Position numbers and translations under genes: made by a program. This document shows positions 1 to 5,523 of a DNA stretch of 5,523 bases, piece by piece. Origin of the DNA: an uncultured Prevotellaceae bacterium (GTDB taxonomy: Bacteria > Bacteroidota > Bacteroidia > Bacteroidales > Muribaculaceae); assembly GCA_947254205.1 (NCBI GenBank), contig CAMYCE010000123.1:1-5523 (forward strand), written 5' to 3'. Position 1 is the stretch's first letter. Every line of letters begins with the position of its first letter. The notes beneath the pieces were generated by a model. It saw nothing but the letters and a program-made list of their open reading frames with translations, searched no databases and was not told the origin of the DNA.

Positions 1-186
1 CCACCTGCCCCAATCGCCTTGTCAACGTTGTTTGGCAAAGCGGGCAGTTGCACGTTGCGAGTGGGGGCAGTGAAGTCGCCCAAGGTCTCACAGGTGGATA
101 TAGTGGAGACCTTGTGGACTGCACTTGAAGAGAGAGAGAATAGGGGGGGTGGGGTTAGTGGGCTGGGGTGTGGCCACTTTTGTTGA
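1..186 (+). CDS. Possible 3' end of an unidentified convergent gene
   Basis: Plus-strand frame 1 is open from the left edge to a TGA at 184-186. Its first ~45 codons favour purines in position 1 and G or C in position 3. They read like the end of an alpha/beta protein: a short strand (TLRVGAV, residues 18-24), then SPKV and an amphipathic helix VSQVDIVETLWTALEERE. The last ~15 residues come from an AG repeat and G runs and look like an arbitrary extension. I recognise no family. If real, it would overlap the DUF4296 gene tail-to-tail by 32 bases. The rival is the minus frame that shares its wobble positions. That frame also looks coding (GDFTAPTRNVQLPALPNNVD) but has no ATG, only TTG at 81-83 or GTG at 51-53. 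The region may also be non-coding. Confidence 0.33.
   Translation, partial: PPAPIALSTLFGKAGSCTLRVGAVKSPKVSQVDIVETLWTALEERENRGGGVSGLGCGHFC
81..114. repeat. Perfect 9-bp inverted repeat with 16-base loop
   Basis: CAAGGTCTC (81-89) and GAGACCTTG (106-114) are exact reverse complements around a 16-base loop, and the stem could extend inward by a few pairs with one bulge. It lies about 40 bases beyond the DUF4296 stop in the direction of operon transcription. Neither strand has a T-tract after it, so it is not a classical intrinsic terminator. It could be a transcript 3'-end stabiliser, a protein site, or a chance feature of the putative plus-strand gene end that it falls in. Confidence 0.45.
143..168 (+). 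other. Canonical G-quadruplex motif at the operon end
   Basis: Four G runs (143-149, 151-154, 160-162 and 165-168) are separated by loops of 1, 5 and 2 bases. This satisfies the standard pattern of four tracts of at least three G with loops of up to seven. It lies across the stop codon of the DUF4296 gene (155-157) and follows an (AG)5 run at 129-138. The G-rich strand is the template for the minus-strand operon, so the transcript is C-rich here. Folding has not been shown. Confidence 0.55.
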
Positions 187-1087
187 GGCCGGCTTGTGGG
201 GTGTAGAGTTGCCGGAGGGCGGCTTGAGCATGGCTTGTGGCAGGTGATAGGCCTGGGCGTGAGTCGTGCTTGCGAGGTGAGATGAATTTTTGAGTAGCAA
301 TGCGGCTATACTCCATGCGGTCGAGCGGTGTGCGCAATAGTTGCACGCTGTCGATGAATGCTACCGAGTGGGGGCGCATGTCGTAGCGAATGTAGCCATA
401 AACTCGGCGCACTGTGCGCATTGAGTCGGTGAGCAAGTGCACGTCAAACCAGTCGTTGGACAAAGATGTGCGATGTGTGAGCGATGTTGTGCCATCGGTG
501 TAGTCGGCCGCCAGCAATATCGAGAAGTTGTTGTTGAAGGATAGGAGTTTCAGCTGCAATGTGTATTGGTCGCCTTGCTCATTTTCGCGGCTGGGTTCAA
601 AGTCAAATTTCACATAGCCTTGTTGCATGCCAGGGGTGAATATCCATCGATTGATGCCGGTCCACAAGTTGGCAGTATCGCCTTGTGATGTATAGGTTTT
701 GTGGGCGGTGGTGAGCTGGTTTAGAGCAGTTTGTGCTTGTCGGCGCTTGTCGAGAATCTCTTTTTGCTCTTCTTGCAGGCGCAAAATCACTTTTTTATAC
801 ACCTTTTCATAGGTTTCGATATTGTGGGCATACCACACCAGCGAGGAGTCGTAGGAGGCTTGTGTGATGCCATATTTCTTGAATATCGATTGCTTGAGCA
901 CTTGCTTGGTTGAATCGGTGGGATAGTCGCTTGCACGCAGGTCGATGTAGCCTTCGGCCTTGTTGAGGTCGACCAGCAAGTCGATCATGGTGCTCTCTTT
1001 GATGACACCATCGGGGGCCTTGTCGCAGGCAGTGAAAACTGCCACGACAAGCACGATTGCTATATAGATGATGCGTGTTGCTGCCAC
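155..1087 (-). CDS. DUF4296-domain lipoprotein, function unknown
   Basis: A 310-residue predicted lipoprotein. Residues 1-20 form a short signal peptide (R5, then a hydrophobic run) ending in the lipobox FTAC, with the lipidated cysteine at 21 and Asp at +2. The start is GTG; it gives a signal of the right length and no in-frame start lies between it and the lspA stop, so I accept it. Residues about 22-107 match DUF4296: a PxGVI entry, the helix MIDLLVDLNKAEGY (34-47), and the typical FKKYGITQASYDSSLVWY (69-86). A charged helix follows (about 100-125), then a strand-rich region (about 137-268) with no fold I can name. From about 270 the chain becomes rich in Pro, Ala, His and Gln and is probably disordered. 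The domain is of unknown role; the likely site is the periplasm or outer membrane. It lies 27 bases after lspA, in the same reading frame, as the last gene of the string. Confidence 0.9.
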   Translation of the reverse strand: MAATRIIYIAIVLVVAVFTACDKAPDGVIKESTMIDLLVDLNKAEGYIDLRASDYPTDSTKQVLKQSIFKKYGITQASYDSSLVWYAHNIETYEKVYKKVILRLQEEQKEILDKRRQAQTALNQLTTAHKTYTSQGDTANLWTGINRWIFTPGMQQGYVKFDFEPSRENEQGDQYTLQLKLLSFNNNFSILLAADYTDGTTSLTHRTSLSNDWFDVHLLTDSMRTVRRVYGYIRYDMRPHSVAFIDSVQLLRTPLDRMEYSRIATQKFISPRKHDSRPGLSPATSHAQAALRQLYTPQAGLNKSGHTPAH

Positions 1088-1114
1088 TGTGGTGAGTGAT
1101 GAGACCGTTGATTT

Positions 1115-1783
1115 TTAGACTTGCAAGTTGGTGGTGGTGTCTTGTGGGTTGTTGTTGGTGGGCTGATTGTTTTTTTCGGTCACAAGAAACTTGTTGTAGA
1201 ACAAAATGAGTGTAATCACGCTCACCGAGAGGCAAGCGTCGGCAAAGTTGAAGATGGGTTGAAAAAACACAAAGTGCTCGCCTCCCACCACTGGCAGCCA
1301 CGAGGGCCAGTTCCACTCGCATAGCGGAAAATAGAACATGTCGACAACTCTGCCATTGAAAATCGACTGATAGCCACCCTCGGGAGGCATGAATTGTGCC
1401 ACCTCGGGTGCCATGGGGGCGTTGAACAATAGTCCATAGAAAATGCAGTCGAGCACATTGCCCAGTGCCCCGGCGGTGATGAGCGAGAGGCACACCACAT
1501 AGCCACGTGCCACGCCTTGTTTTTTGCTCAACTTCGCCAAGTAGACGATGAGCAGTGCCACGGCAATGATGCGAAACCAAGTGAGGAAAATTTTGTTGCC
1601 CAGTTCCATGCCAAATGCCATTCCGTTGTTTTCGATAAACAACAATCTGAACCACTCGGTTATCTTGAATTCCTCGCCATAGAAGAAGTGGGTTTTCACC
1701 CAAATCTTGAGGCATTGGTCAATGACAATCACTGCCACGATAATCATGGCAGTGAGTTTTCCGTTTGAAATGCGGTGTTTCAT
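1115..1783 (-). CDS. lspA: Lipoprotein signal peptidase (signal peptidase II)
   Basis: An integral inner-membrane aspartyl protease that cuts prolipoproteins just before the lipid-modified cysteine. Hydrophobic segments at about 10-30, 66-83, 95-118 and 178-200 fit the four-helix topology. Conserved blocks: D22 and K26 in the first helix, NNGMAFG (52-58), GALGNVLD (105-112), VVDM (146-149) and FNFAD (178-182). D148 and D182 correspond to the catalytic pair of the family, and D112 is the further conserved acid of the GNxxD block. The usual Arg after D112 is Cys (C113). There are about 27 extra residues between D112 and D148 and about 16 more between D148 and D182 compared with E. coli LspA, plus a hydrophilic Asn/Thr/Gln tail (203-222). 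These account for 222 residues against about 164 in E. coli. Similar insertions are, from memory, usual in Bacteroidetes LspA. The start is ATG 20 bases after the DksA-like stop. The next gene encodes a lipoprotein, a likely substrate. Confidence 0.96.
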   Translation of the reverse strand: MKHRISNGKLTAMIIVAVIVIDQCLKIWVKTHFFYGEEFKITEWFRLLFIENNGMAFGMELGNKIFLTWFRIIAVALLIVYLAKLSKKQGVARGYVVCLSLITAGALGNVLDCIFYGLLFNAPMAPEVAQFMPPEGGYQSIFNGRVVDMFYFPLCEWNWPSWLPVVGGEHFVFFQPIFNFADACLSVSVITLILFYNKFLVTEKNNQPTNNNPQDTTTNLQV

Positions 1784-1803
1784 TCAAGTGAATTAATATT
1801 TTT

Positions 1804-2196
1804 TTATCTTCTTCTTTTCACTTTTTGTTGTTGCTCAATTTCTTTGCCTTCAACCGATAGGGTGGTGTGCGGCACAGCCATGAGGCGTTCTTTGGGAATG
1901 AGCTTGCCCGTCACACGGCACACTCCATAGGTTTTTTGCTCAATGCGCAAGAGTGCTCCTTGCAACTTGCGAATGAAGTCCATCTGCCTTTGTGCGCTTT
2001 GGCTGGCTTGTTCCTTGCCCAGTGTTGAGGCTCCCTCTTCAAGCATCTTGAAGCTGGGTGCACTCTCGTCGGTCATGATGCGATCTTTCAACTGGTCATA
2101 ATTTTGCTGAGCAGTTGCTATCTTTTCGAGAATTAGTTGCTTGAATTCTTGCAACTCCTCGTCGGAGTATCTTGTTTTTTCAGGTGTAGTGTTCAT
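1804..2196 (-). CDS. TraR/DksA-family RNA polymerase-binding regulator, degenerate zinc finger
   Basis: A 130-residue protein of the TraR/DksA family. Members bind in the secondary channel of RNA polymerase and, with ppGpp in the well-studied cases, adjust transcription during starvation. Residues about 11-42 and 55-88 are rich in Lys, Glu, Gln and Leu and fit the two antiparallel helices of the DksA coiled coil. The family signature follows: YGVC (90-93), TGKLIPKERL (96-105) and the VPHTTLS strand (108-114). DksA proteins with a full finger carry four cysteines; here only C93 remains, with T96, S114 and a non-cysteine near 117 at the others. I recall this erosion as common in Bacteroidetes homologues, so the fold is probably kept without zinc. 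No DxxDxA tip motif like that of E. coli DksA is recognisable. The tail is basic (KVKRRR). The ATG at 2194-2196 precedes the first helix directly. The stop lies 20 bases before lspA. Family assignment is firm; the target genes are unknown. Confidence 0.93.
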   Translation of the reverse strand: MNTTPEKTRYSDEELQEFKQLILEKIATAQQNYDQLKDRIMTDESAPSFKMLEEGASTLGKEQASQSAQRQMDFIRKLQGALLRIEQKTYGVCRVTGKLIPKERLMAVPHTTLSVEGKEIEQQQKVKRRR

Positions 2197-2265
2197 AGTT
2201 GTAACCCTTTCTTTTTTAGTATTTTATTTTTAGCACATGTTTTGGCTTGTAATGTTGCAGAGCGA
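2197..2265 (-). other. AT-rich spacer between ileS and the DksA-like gene
   Basis: This 69-base gap is the longest inside the gene string. Read on the minus strand it is A-rich next to the start codon, with a GAAAGGG stretch about ten bases before the ATG. That stretch could act as a weak ribosome-binding site, though Bacteroidetes usually rely on A-rich leaders instead of Shine-Dalgarno pairing. I looked for the Bacteroidetes promoter pair (TTTG and TAnnTTTG) and did not find it, and I see no convincing hairpin. Co-transcription with ileS is therefore the simpler reading. Confidence 0.4.
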
Positions 2266-5200
2266 CTATGCTTTCTCAACAATAATGTTGAGTTTATAAT
2301 CGTCCATGTCAAGTTCCACCACTTGATCTCCCTCAACAGCTTCGACTGCAATCGACACAGCCAGCACCTGTTTGGCAATGTAGTCGCCAAATTGCTCAAT
2401 GGCGGCATTGGTGTGCTCGTTGGGCTCGATTTTCACTGCAATCTTGTCGGTGATGTCGAAGTTTTGGTTCTTGCGAATGTTTTGAATGCGGTTCACCAAC
2501 TCGCGTGCTGTGCCTTCAAGCACCAGTTGGGGAGTGAGCGTGATGTCGAGTGCCACGGTGAGGTTGCCCTCATTGGCTACCAACCAGCCGGGAATGTCCT
2601 CGCTGATGATTTCAACATCGCAAGTTTCGACGGTGGCTTGCTCTCCGTTCACATCAAGAGTGATGCATCCCTCTTGCTCAAAGCGGTTGATGTCGGCTTG
2701 AGGCAGGGTGGAGAGTATTGCGGCAAGCGCCTTCATGATTTTGCCATATTTGGGGCCTAATTTCTTGAAGTTGGGCTTGATGCGCTTCACCAGCACGCCC
2801 TCGTCGCCCGACACATATTTTATGCCCTTCACGTTCACTTCGCCCATGATGAGTGTTGCCACGGCTTCGATTTGAGCCTTTTGCTCCTCGTTGAGCACAG
2901 GAATCATGATGCCAGTGAGTGGTTGACGCACCTTGAGGTTTTGCTTGCGACGTAGCGAGAGCACCATTGAGGTGATTTGTTGCGCCATGTGTTGGCGATT
3001 TTCAAGCGACTTGTCGATCAAGCTGTCTTGTGCCACTGGATAGCGTTGCAGGTGCACCGAGGTGGTGCTGCCGGTGAGGTCGCGATAGAGGCTGTCGCTA
3101 TAGAAGGGGGCAAAGGGAGCCATGAGCAACGACACCGTTTTCAAGCACTCATAGAGGGTTTGATAGGCCGAGAGCTTGTCTTGATTCATTTCACCTCCCC
3201 AAAAACGCTTGCGGTTGAGTCGCACATACCAGTTGCTCAAGTTCTCGCCCACAAAGTCGTTGATGGCTCGTGTTGCCTTGGTGGGGTCGTAGTCTTCGAT
3301 GTTGGCAGTCACATCTTTCACCAGCGAGTTGAGCAACGATAAAATCCAGCGGTCGATTTCGGGACGCTGTTCCATGGGCACTTGTGCCTCTGTTGGGTCA
3401 AAGCTATCGACATTGGCATAGAGTGCAAAGAAGGAATAGGTGTTGTAGAGTGTGCCAAAGAACTTGCGGCTCACTTCTTCAACGCCGGCTCCATCAAACT
3501 TGAGATTGTCCCAAGGCGAGGAGTTGCTAATCATGTACCAGCGCAAGGGGTCGGCCCCGTGCTTGTCCATAGCCTTGAAGGGATCGACGGCATTGCCCAG
3601 TCGCTTGCTCATCTTGTTGCCATTCTTGTCGAGCACCAATCCGTTGGAAATCACGCTCTTGTAGGCCACGCTGTCAAATACCATGGTGGCAATGGCGTGG
3701 AGTGTGAAAAACCACCCACGAGTTTGGTCGACACCCTCGGCAATGAAATCGGCAGGATAGAAAGTGCCATTATCAATGAGTTCTTTATTTTCAAATGGAT
3801 AGTGAAGTTGAGCATAGGGCATGGAGCCACTGTCAAACCACACGTCTATCAAGTCGAGTTCTCGCTTCATGGGTAGCCCTGTGGGCGACACAAGCGTGAT
3901 GTCGTCGACATAGGGGCGGTGCAGGTCGATTTTCTCGTAGTTTTCTTCGCTATAATCGCCCACCACAAAGCCTTTGCTGGTGATGGGGTTGCTGGTCATG
4001 AAACCTGCTTCTACAGCTTTGTCGATTTCGGCCACAAGTTCCTCAACACTGCCAATGCACTTTTGCTCGCCCTCCTCGCTGCGCCAAATGGGCAATGGAG
4101 TGCCCCAATAGCGACTGCGACTCAAGTTCCAGTCGTTGAGGTTTTCGAGCCATTTGCCAAAACGGCCTGTGCCCGTGTGTTCGGGCTTCCAGTTGATGCT
4201 TTGGTTCAGTTCCACCATGCGCTCGCGGCAAGCGGTCGATTTGATAAACCAGCTATCGAGAGGGTAGTAGAGAATGGGTTTGTCGGTGCGCCAGCAGTGA
4301 GGATAGTTGTGCATGTGCTTTTCCATCTTGAAGGCTGTGCCGGCTTGTTTCATGCGAATGCACAGATACACGTTCAAGTCCTCATCTTTGGCAGCGGCCA
4401 CGTCGTCATATTTTCCGTCTACCGTGTATTTTGGGTCATAGGCATTTTTCACCCATGCTCCTTCAAATTCTTTATAGAGGTCGAGGTCGATGAAGTTTTT
4501 CACAAAATCGGCATCAAGCTCGTCGGTATTCCAATATTTACCGGCAAAGTCTACCATGGGGCGAGTTTCCATCTTCTTGTTGATCATGAACAGCGATGGA
4601 ATGCCTGCAGCCTTGGCCACGCTGGCATCGTCGGCACCAAAGGTGGGAGCAATGTGCACAACGCCCGTGCCGTCTTCGGTTGTCACATAGTCGCCCAAAA
4701 TCACGCGGAAACCATTGTCGTTGCCCACGATTTTGCCATCAATTTTGTCAACGGGCTTCACCCATGGGAAAAGTTGCTCATATCCCAAGTCCACGAGGTC
4801 GGTGCCCTTGAACTCGGCTATCACTTTGTAGGGAATTATTTTGTCGCCAGCCTTGTAGTCGCTCAAGGGCACATTGGCACCTTCAGGCTTGAAATAGGCG
4901 GCGAGGCGGGCTTGCGCCAGCAAGTAGGTTGCCGGTTTGCCGGTATAGGGGTTGTAGCTTTCAACGGCCACATAGTCGATTTTGGGACCCACACACAAGG
5001 CTGTGTTGCTGGGCAGAGTCCAAGGAGTGGTAGTCCATGCAATGATTTCAAGGTCTTCAAAGCCTGCATCTACCTTGCTCAAAAGCTCTGTCACCACCTT
5101 GTGATCACTGGCTTTGACCTTGAATTGGGCTGTCACGGTTTGGTCTTTCACGTCGCGATAGCAACCCGGCTGGTTCAACTCGTGTGAACTCAACCCCGTG

Positions 5201-5523
5201 CCAGCGGCAGGCGAGTAGGGCTGAATGGTGTAGCCCTTATAGAGCAACCCCTTGTCGAATAGTTGCTTGAGCAACCACCACAGGGTTTCGATATAGCTGT
5301 TTTTATAAGTGATATAGGGGTCGTTCATGTCCACCCAATAGCCCACGCGACGGGTGAGGTCTTCCCACTCCTTGGTGTATTTCATCACCTCTTTGCGACA
5401 GGTGGCATTATACTCATCGACAGTGATTTTTTTGCCAATGTCTTCTTTGGTGATGCCCAGCGACTTTTCCACGCCCAATTCCACGGGCAAGCCATGAGTG
5501 TCCCAACCGGCCTTGCGCAGCAC
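2266..5523 (-). CDS. ileS: Isoleucyl-tRNA synthetase, eukaryotic-type (class 2), N-terminus cut by window edge
   Basis: Charges tRNA-Ile with isoleucine in the cytoplasm. 1085 residues are visible. The first visible codon is GTG (Val) inside the conserved block leading into GWDTHGLPVE (visible residues 6-15), so the true start and the HIGH motif lie beyond the right edge, perhaps 50-70 residues upstream. Landmarks in order: WTTTPWTLPSN of the CP1 editing domain (163-173); GTGVVHIAP followed by the conserved acidic pair D298-D299 (285-299), also editing; SRSRYWGTPLPIW (468-480); DVWFDSG (560-566); the ATP-binding KMSKR (637-641); anticodon-binding domain from about W726, with NWYVRLNRKRFWG at 764-776; and a C-terminal region resembling the DUF5915 module that ends this subtype. 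KMSKR instead of KMSKS, the DUF5915-like end and the absence of the C-terminal four-cysteine zinc finger of E. coli IleS mark the class 2 type. The frame is intact to a TAG stop. It is the first visible gene of the minus-strand string. Confidence 0.97.
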   Translation of the reverse strand: MLRKAGWDTHGLPVELGVEKSLGITKEDIGKKITVDEYNATCRKEVMKYTKEWEDLTRRVGYWVDMNDPYITYKNSYIETLWWLLKQLFDKGLLYKGYTIQPYSPAAGTGLSSHELNQPGCYRDVKDQTVTAQFKVKASDHKVVTELLSKVDAGFEDLEIIAWTTTPWTLPSNTALCVGPKIDYVAVESYNPYTGKPATYLLAQARLAAYFKPEGANVPLSDYKAGDKIIPYKVIAEFKGTDLVDLGYEQLFPWVKPVDKIDGKIVGNDNGFRVILGDYVTTEDGTGVVHIAPTFGADDASVAKAAGIPSLFMINKKMETRPMVDFAGKYWNTDELDADFVKNFIDLDLYKEFEGAWVKNAYDPKYTVDGKYDDVAAAKDEDLNVYLCIRMKQAGTAFKMEKHMHNYPHCWRTDKPILYYPLDSWFIKSTACRERMVELNQSINWKPEHTGTGRFGKWLENLNDWNLSRSRYWGTPLPIWRSEEGEQKCIGSVEELVAEIDKAVEAGFMTSNPITSKGFVVGDYSEENYEKIDLHRPYVDDITLVSPTGLPMKRELDLIDVWFDSGSMPYAQLHYPFENKELIDNGTFYPADFIAEGVDQTRGWFFTLHAIATMVFDSVAYKSVISNGLVLDKNGNKMSKRLGNAVDPFKAMDKHGADPLRWYMISNSSPWDNLKFDGAGVEEVSRKFFGTLYNTYSFFALYANVDSFDPTEAQVPMEQRPEIDRWILSLLNSLVKDVTANIEDYDPTKATRAINDFVGENLSNWYVRLNRKRFWGGEMNQDKLSAYQTLYECLKTVSLLMAPFAPFYSDSLYRDLTGSTTSVHLQRYPVAQDSLIDKSLENRQHMAQQITSMVLSLRRKQNLKVRQPLTGIMIPVLNEEQKAQIEAVATLIMGEVNVKGIKYVSGDEGVLVKRIKPNFKKLGPKYGKIMKALAAILSTLPQADINRFEQEGCITLDVNGEQATVETCDVEIISEDIPGWLVANEGNLTVALDITLTPQLVLEGTARELVNRIQNIRKNQNFDITDKIAVKIEPNEHTNAAIEQFGDYIAKQVLAVSIAVEAVEGDQVVELDMDDYKLNIIVEKA

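Noticed and set aside
84..111. Facing GGTCTC and GAGACC sites that look like a cloning cassette
   Set aside because: They are simply the arms of the inverted repeat. No vector or synthetic sequence surrounds them.
88..300. A 70-codon minus-strand open frame overlapping the end of the DUF4296 gene
   Set aside because: It is a Pro/Thr/His-rich shift of the C-rich coding strand. The DUF4296 frame keeps better codon usage to its stop, so I do not infer a frameshift.
1131..1175. Repetitive GGT/GTT tract resembling a microsatellite
   Set aside because: It is the imperfect, in-frame Asn/Thr-rich tail of LspA, with no exact repeat unit long enough to call.
807..1715. A 302-codon minus-strand open frame overlapping lspA and the DUF4296 gene in another frame
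   Set aside because: The frames at 1115-1783 and 155-1087 hold the LspA motifs, lipobox and DUF4296 signature; this one reads as Arg/His/Gln-rich out-of-frame sequence.
1784..1803. Possible promoter in the AT-rich gap before lspA
   Set aside because: The gap is only 20 bases and has no TTTG or TAnnTTTG element; it looks like a normal translation leader.
2137..2760. A 207-codon plus-strand open frame spanning the ileS end, the spacer and the start of the DksA-like gene
   Set aside because: It runs antisense across two recognised genes and their spacer and resembles no known protein.
3382..3876. A 164-codon plus-strand open frame within ileS
   Set aside because: It is antisense to the conserved KMSKR and DVWFDSG region; the same codon-bias explanation applies.
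3919..5187. A 422-codon open frame on the plus strand opposite ileS
   Set aside because: It is exactly codon-aligned antisense to ileS. Its stops would need TTA, CTA or TCA codons in ileS, which this gene rarely uses, so openness follows from codon bias. The ileS frame carries all the family motifs.

Overview
The window is a stretch of ordinary Bacteroidales chromosome, probably from a gut organism of the Bacteroidaceae/Prevotellaceae/Muribaculaceae kind. Three things point there: a eukaryotic-type (class 2) isoleucyl-tRNA synthetase, a DksA-like protein with the eroded zinc motif usual in Bacteroidetes, and a DUF4296 lipoprotein, a family I know only from Bacteroidetes. I judged the lineage from protein families, not from a database search.

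Layout. Everything clearly coding is on the minus strand and reads right to left as one compact gene string: ileS (truncated at the right edge, stop at 2266-2268), a 69-base AT-rich spacer, a TraR/DksA-family gene (1804-2196), a 20-base gap, lspA (1115-1783), a 27-base gap, and a DUF4296 lipoprotein gene with a GTG start (155-1087). The short gaps and shared strand suggest an operon. I see no internal promoter and no classical terminator with a T-tract. Bases 1-186 are ambiguous. The best reading is the 3' end of an unidentified gene on the plus strand converging on the operon, but an antisense frame is almost as credible. This zone also holds a perfect 9-bp inverted repeat (81-89/106-114) and a canonical four-tract G-quadruplex motif (143-168) on the template strand, lying across the DUF4296 stop codon.

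How the genes fit together. IleS charges tRNA-Ile. A DksA-like protein next to it would, by family analogy, tune RNA polymerase under starvation. LspA removes signal peptides from lipoproteins, and the last gene encodes a predicted lipoprotein that would itself be an LspA substrate. The ileS-lspA pairing is also known from Proteobacteria.

I found no sign of a mobile element, CRISPR array, defence system or other new system. The points worth a second look are small: the two structures at the operon end, the unresolved gene end at the left edge, and lineage-specific departures in the DksA and LspA active or metal sites.
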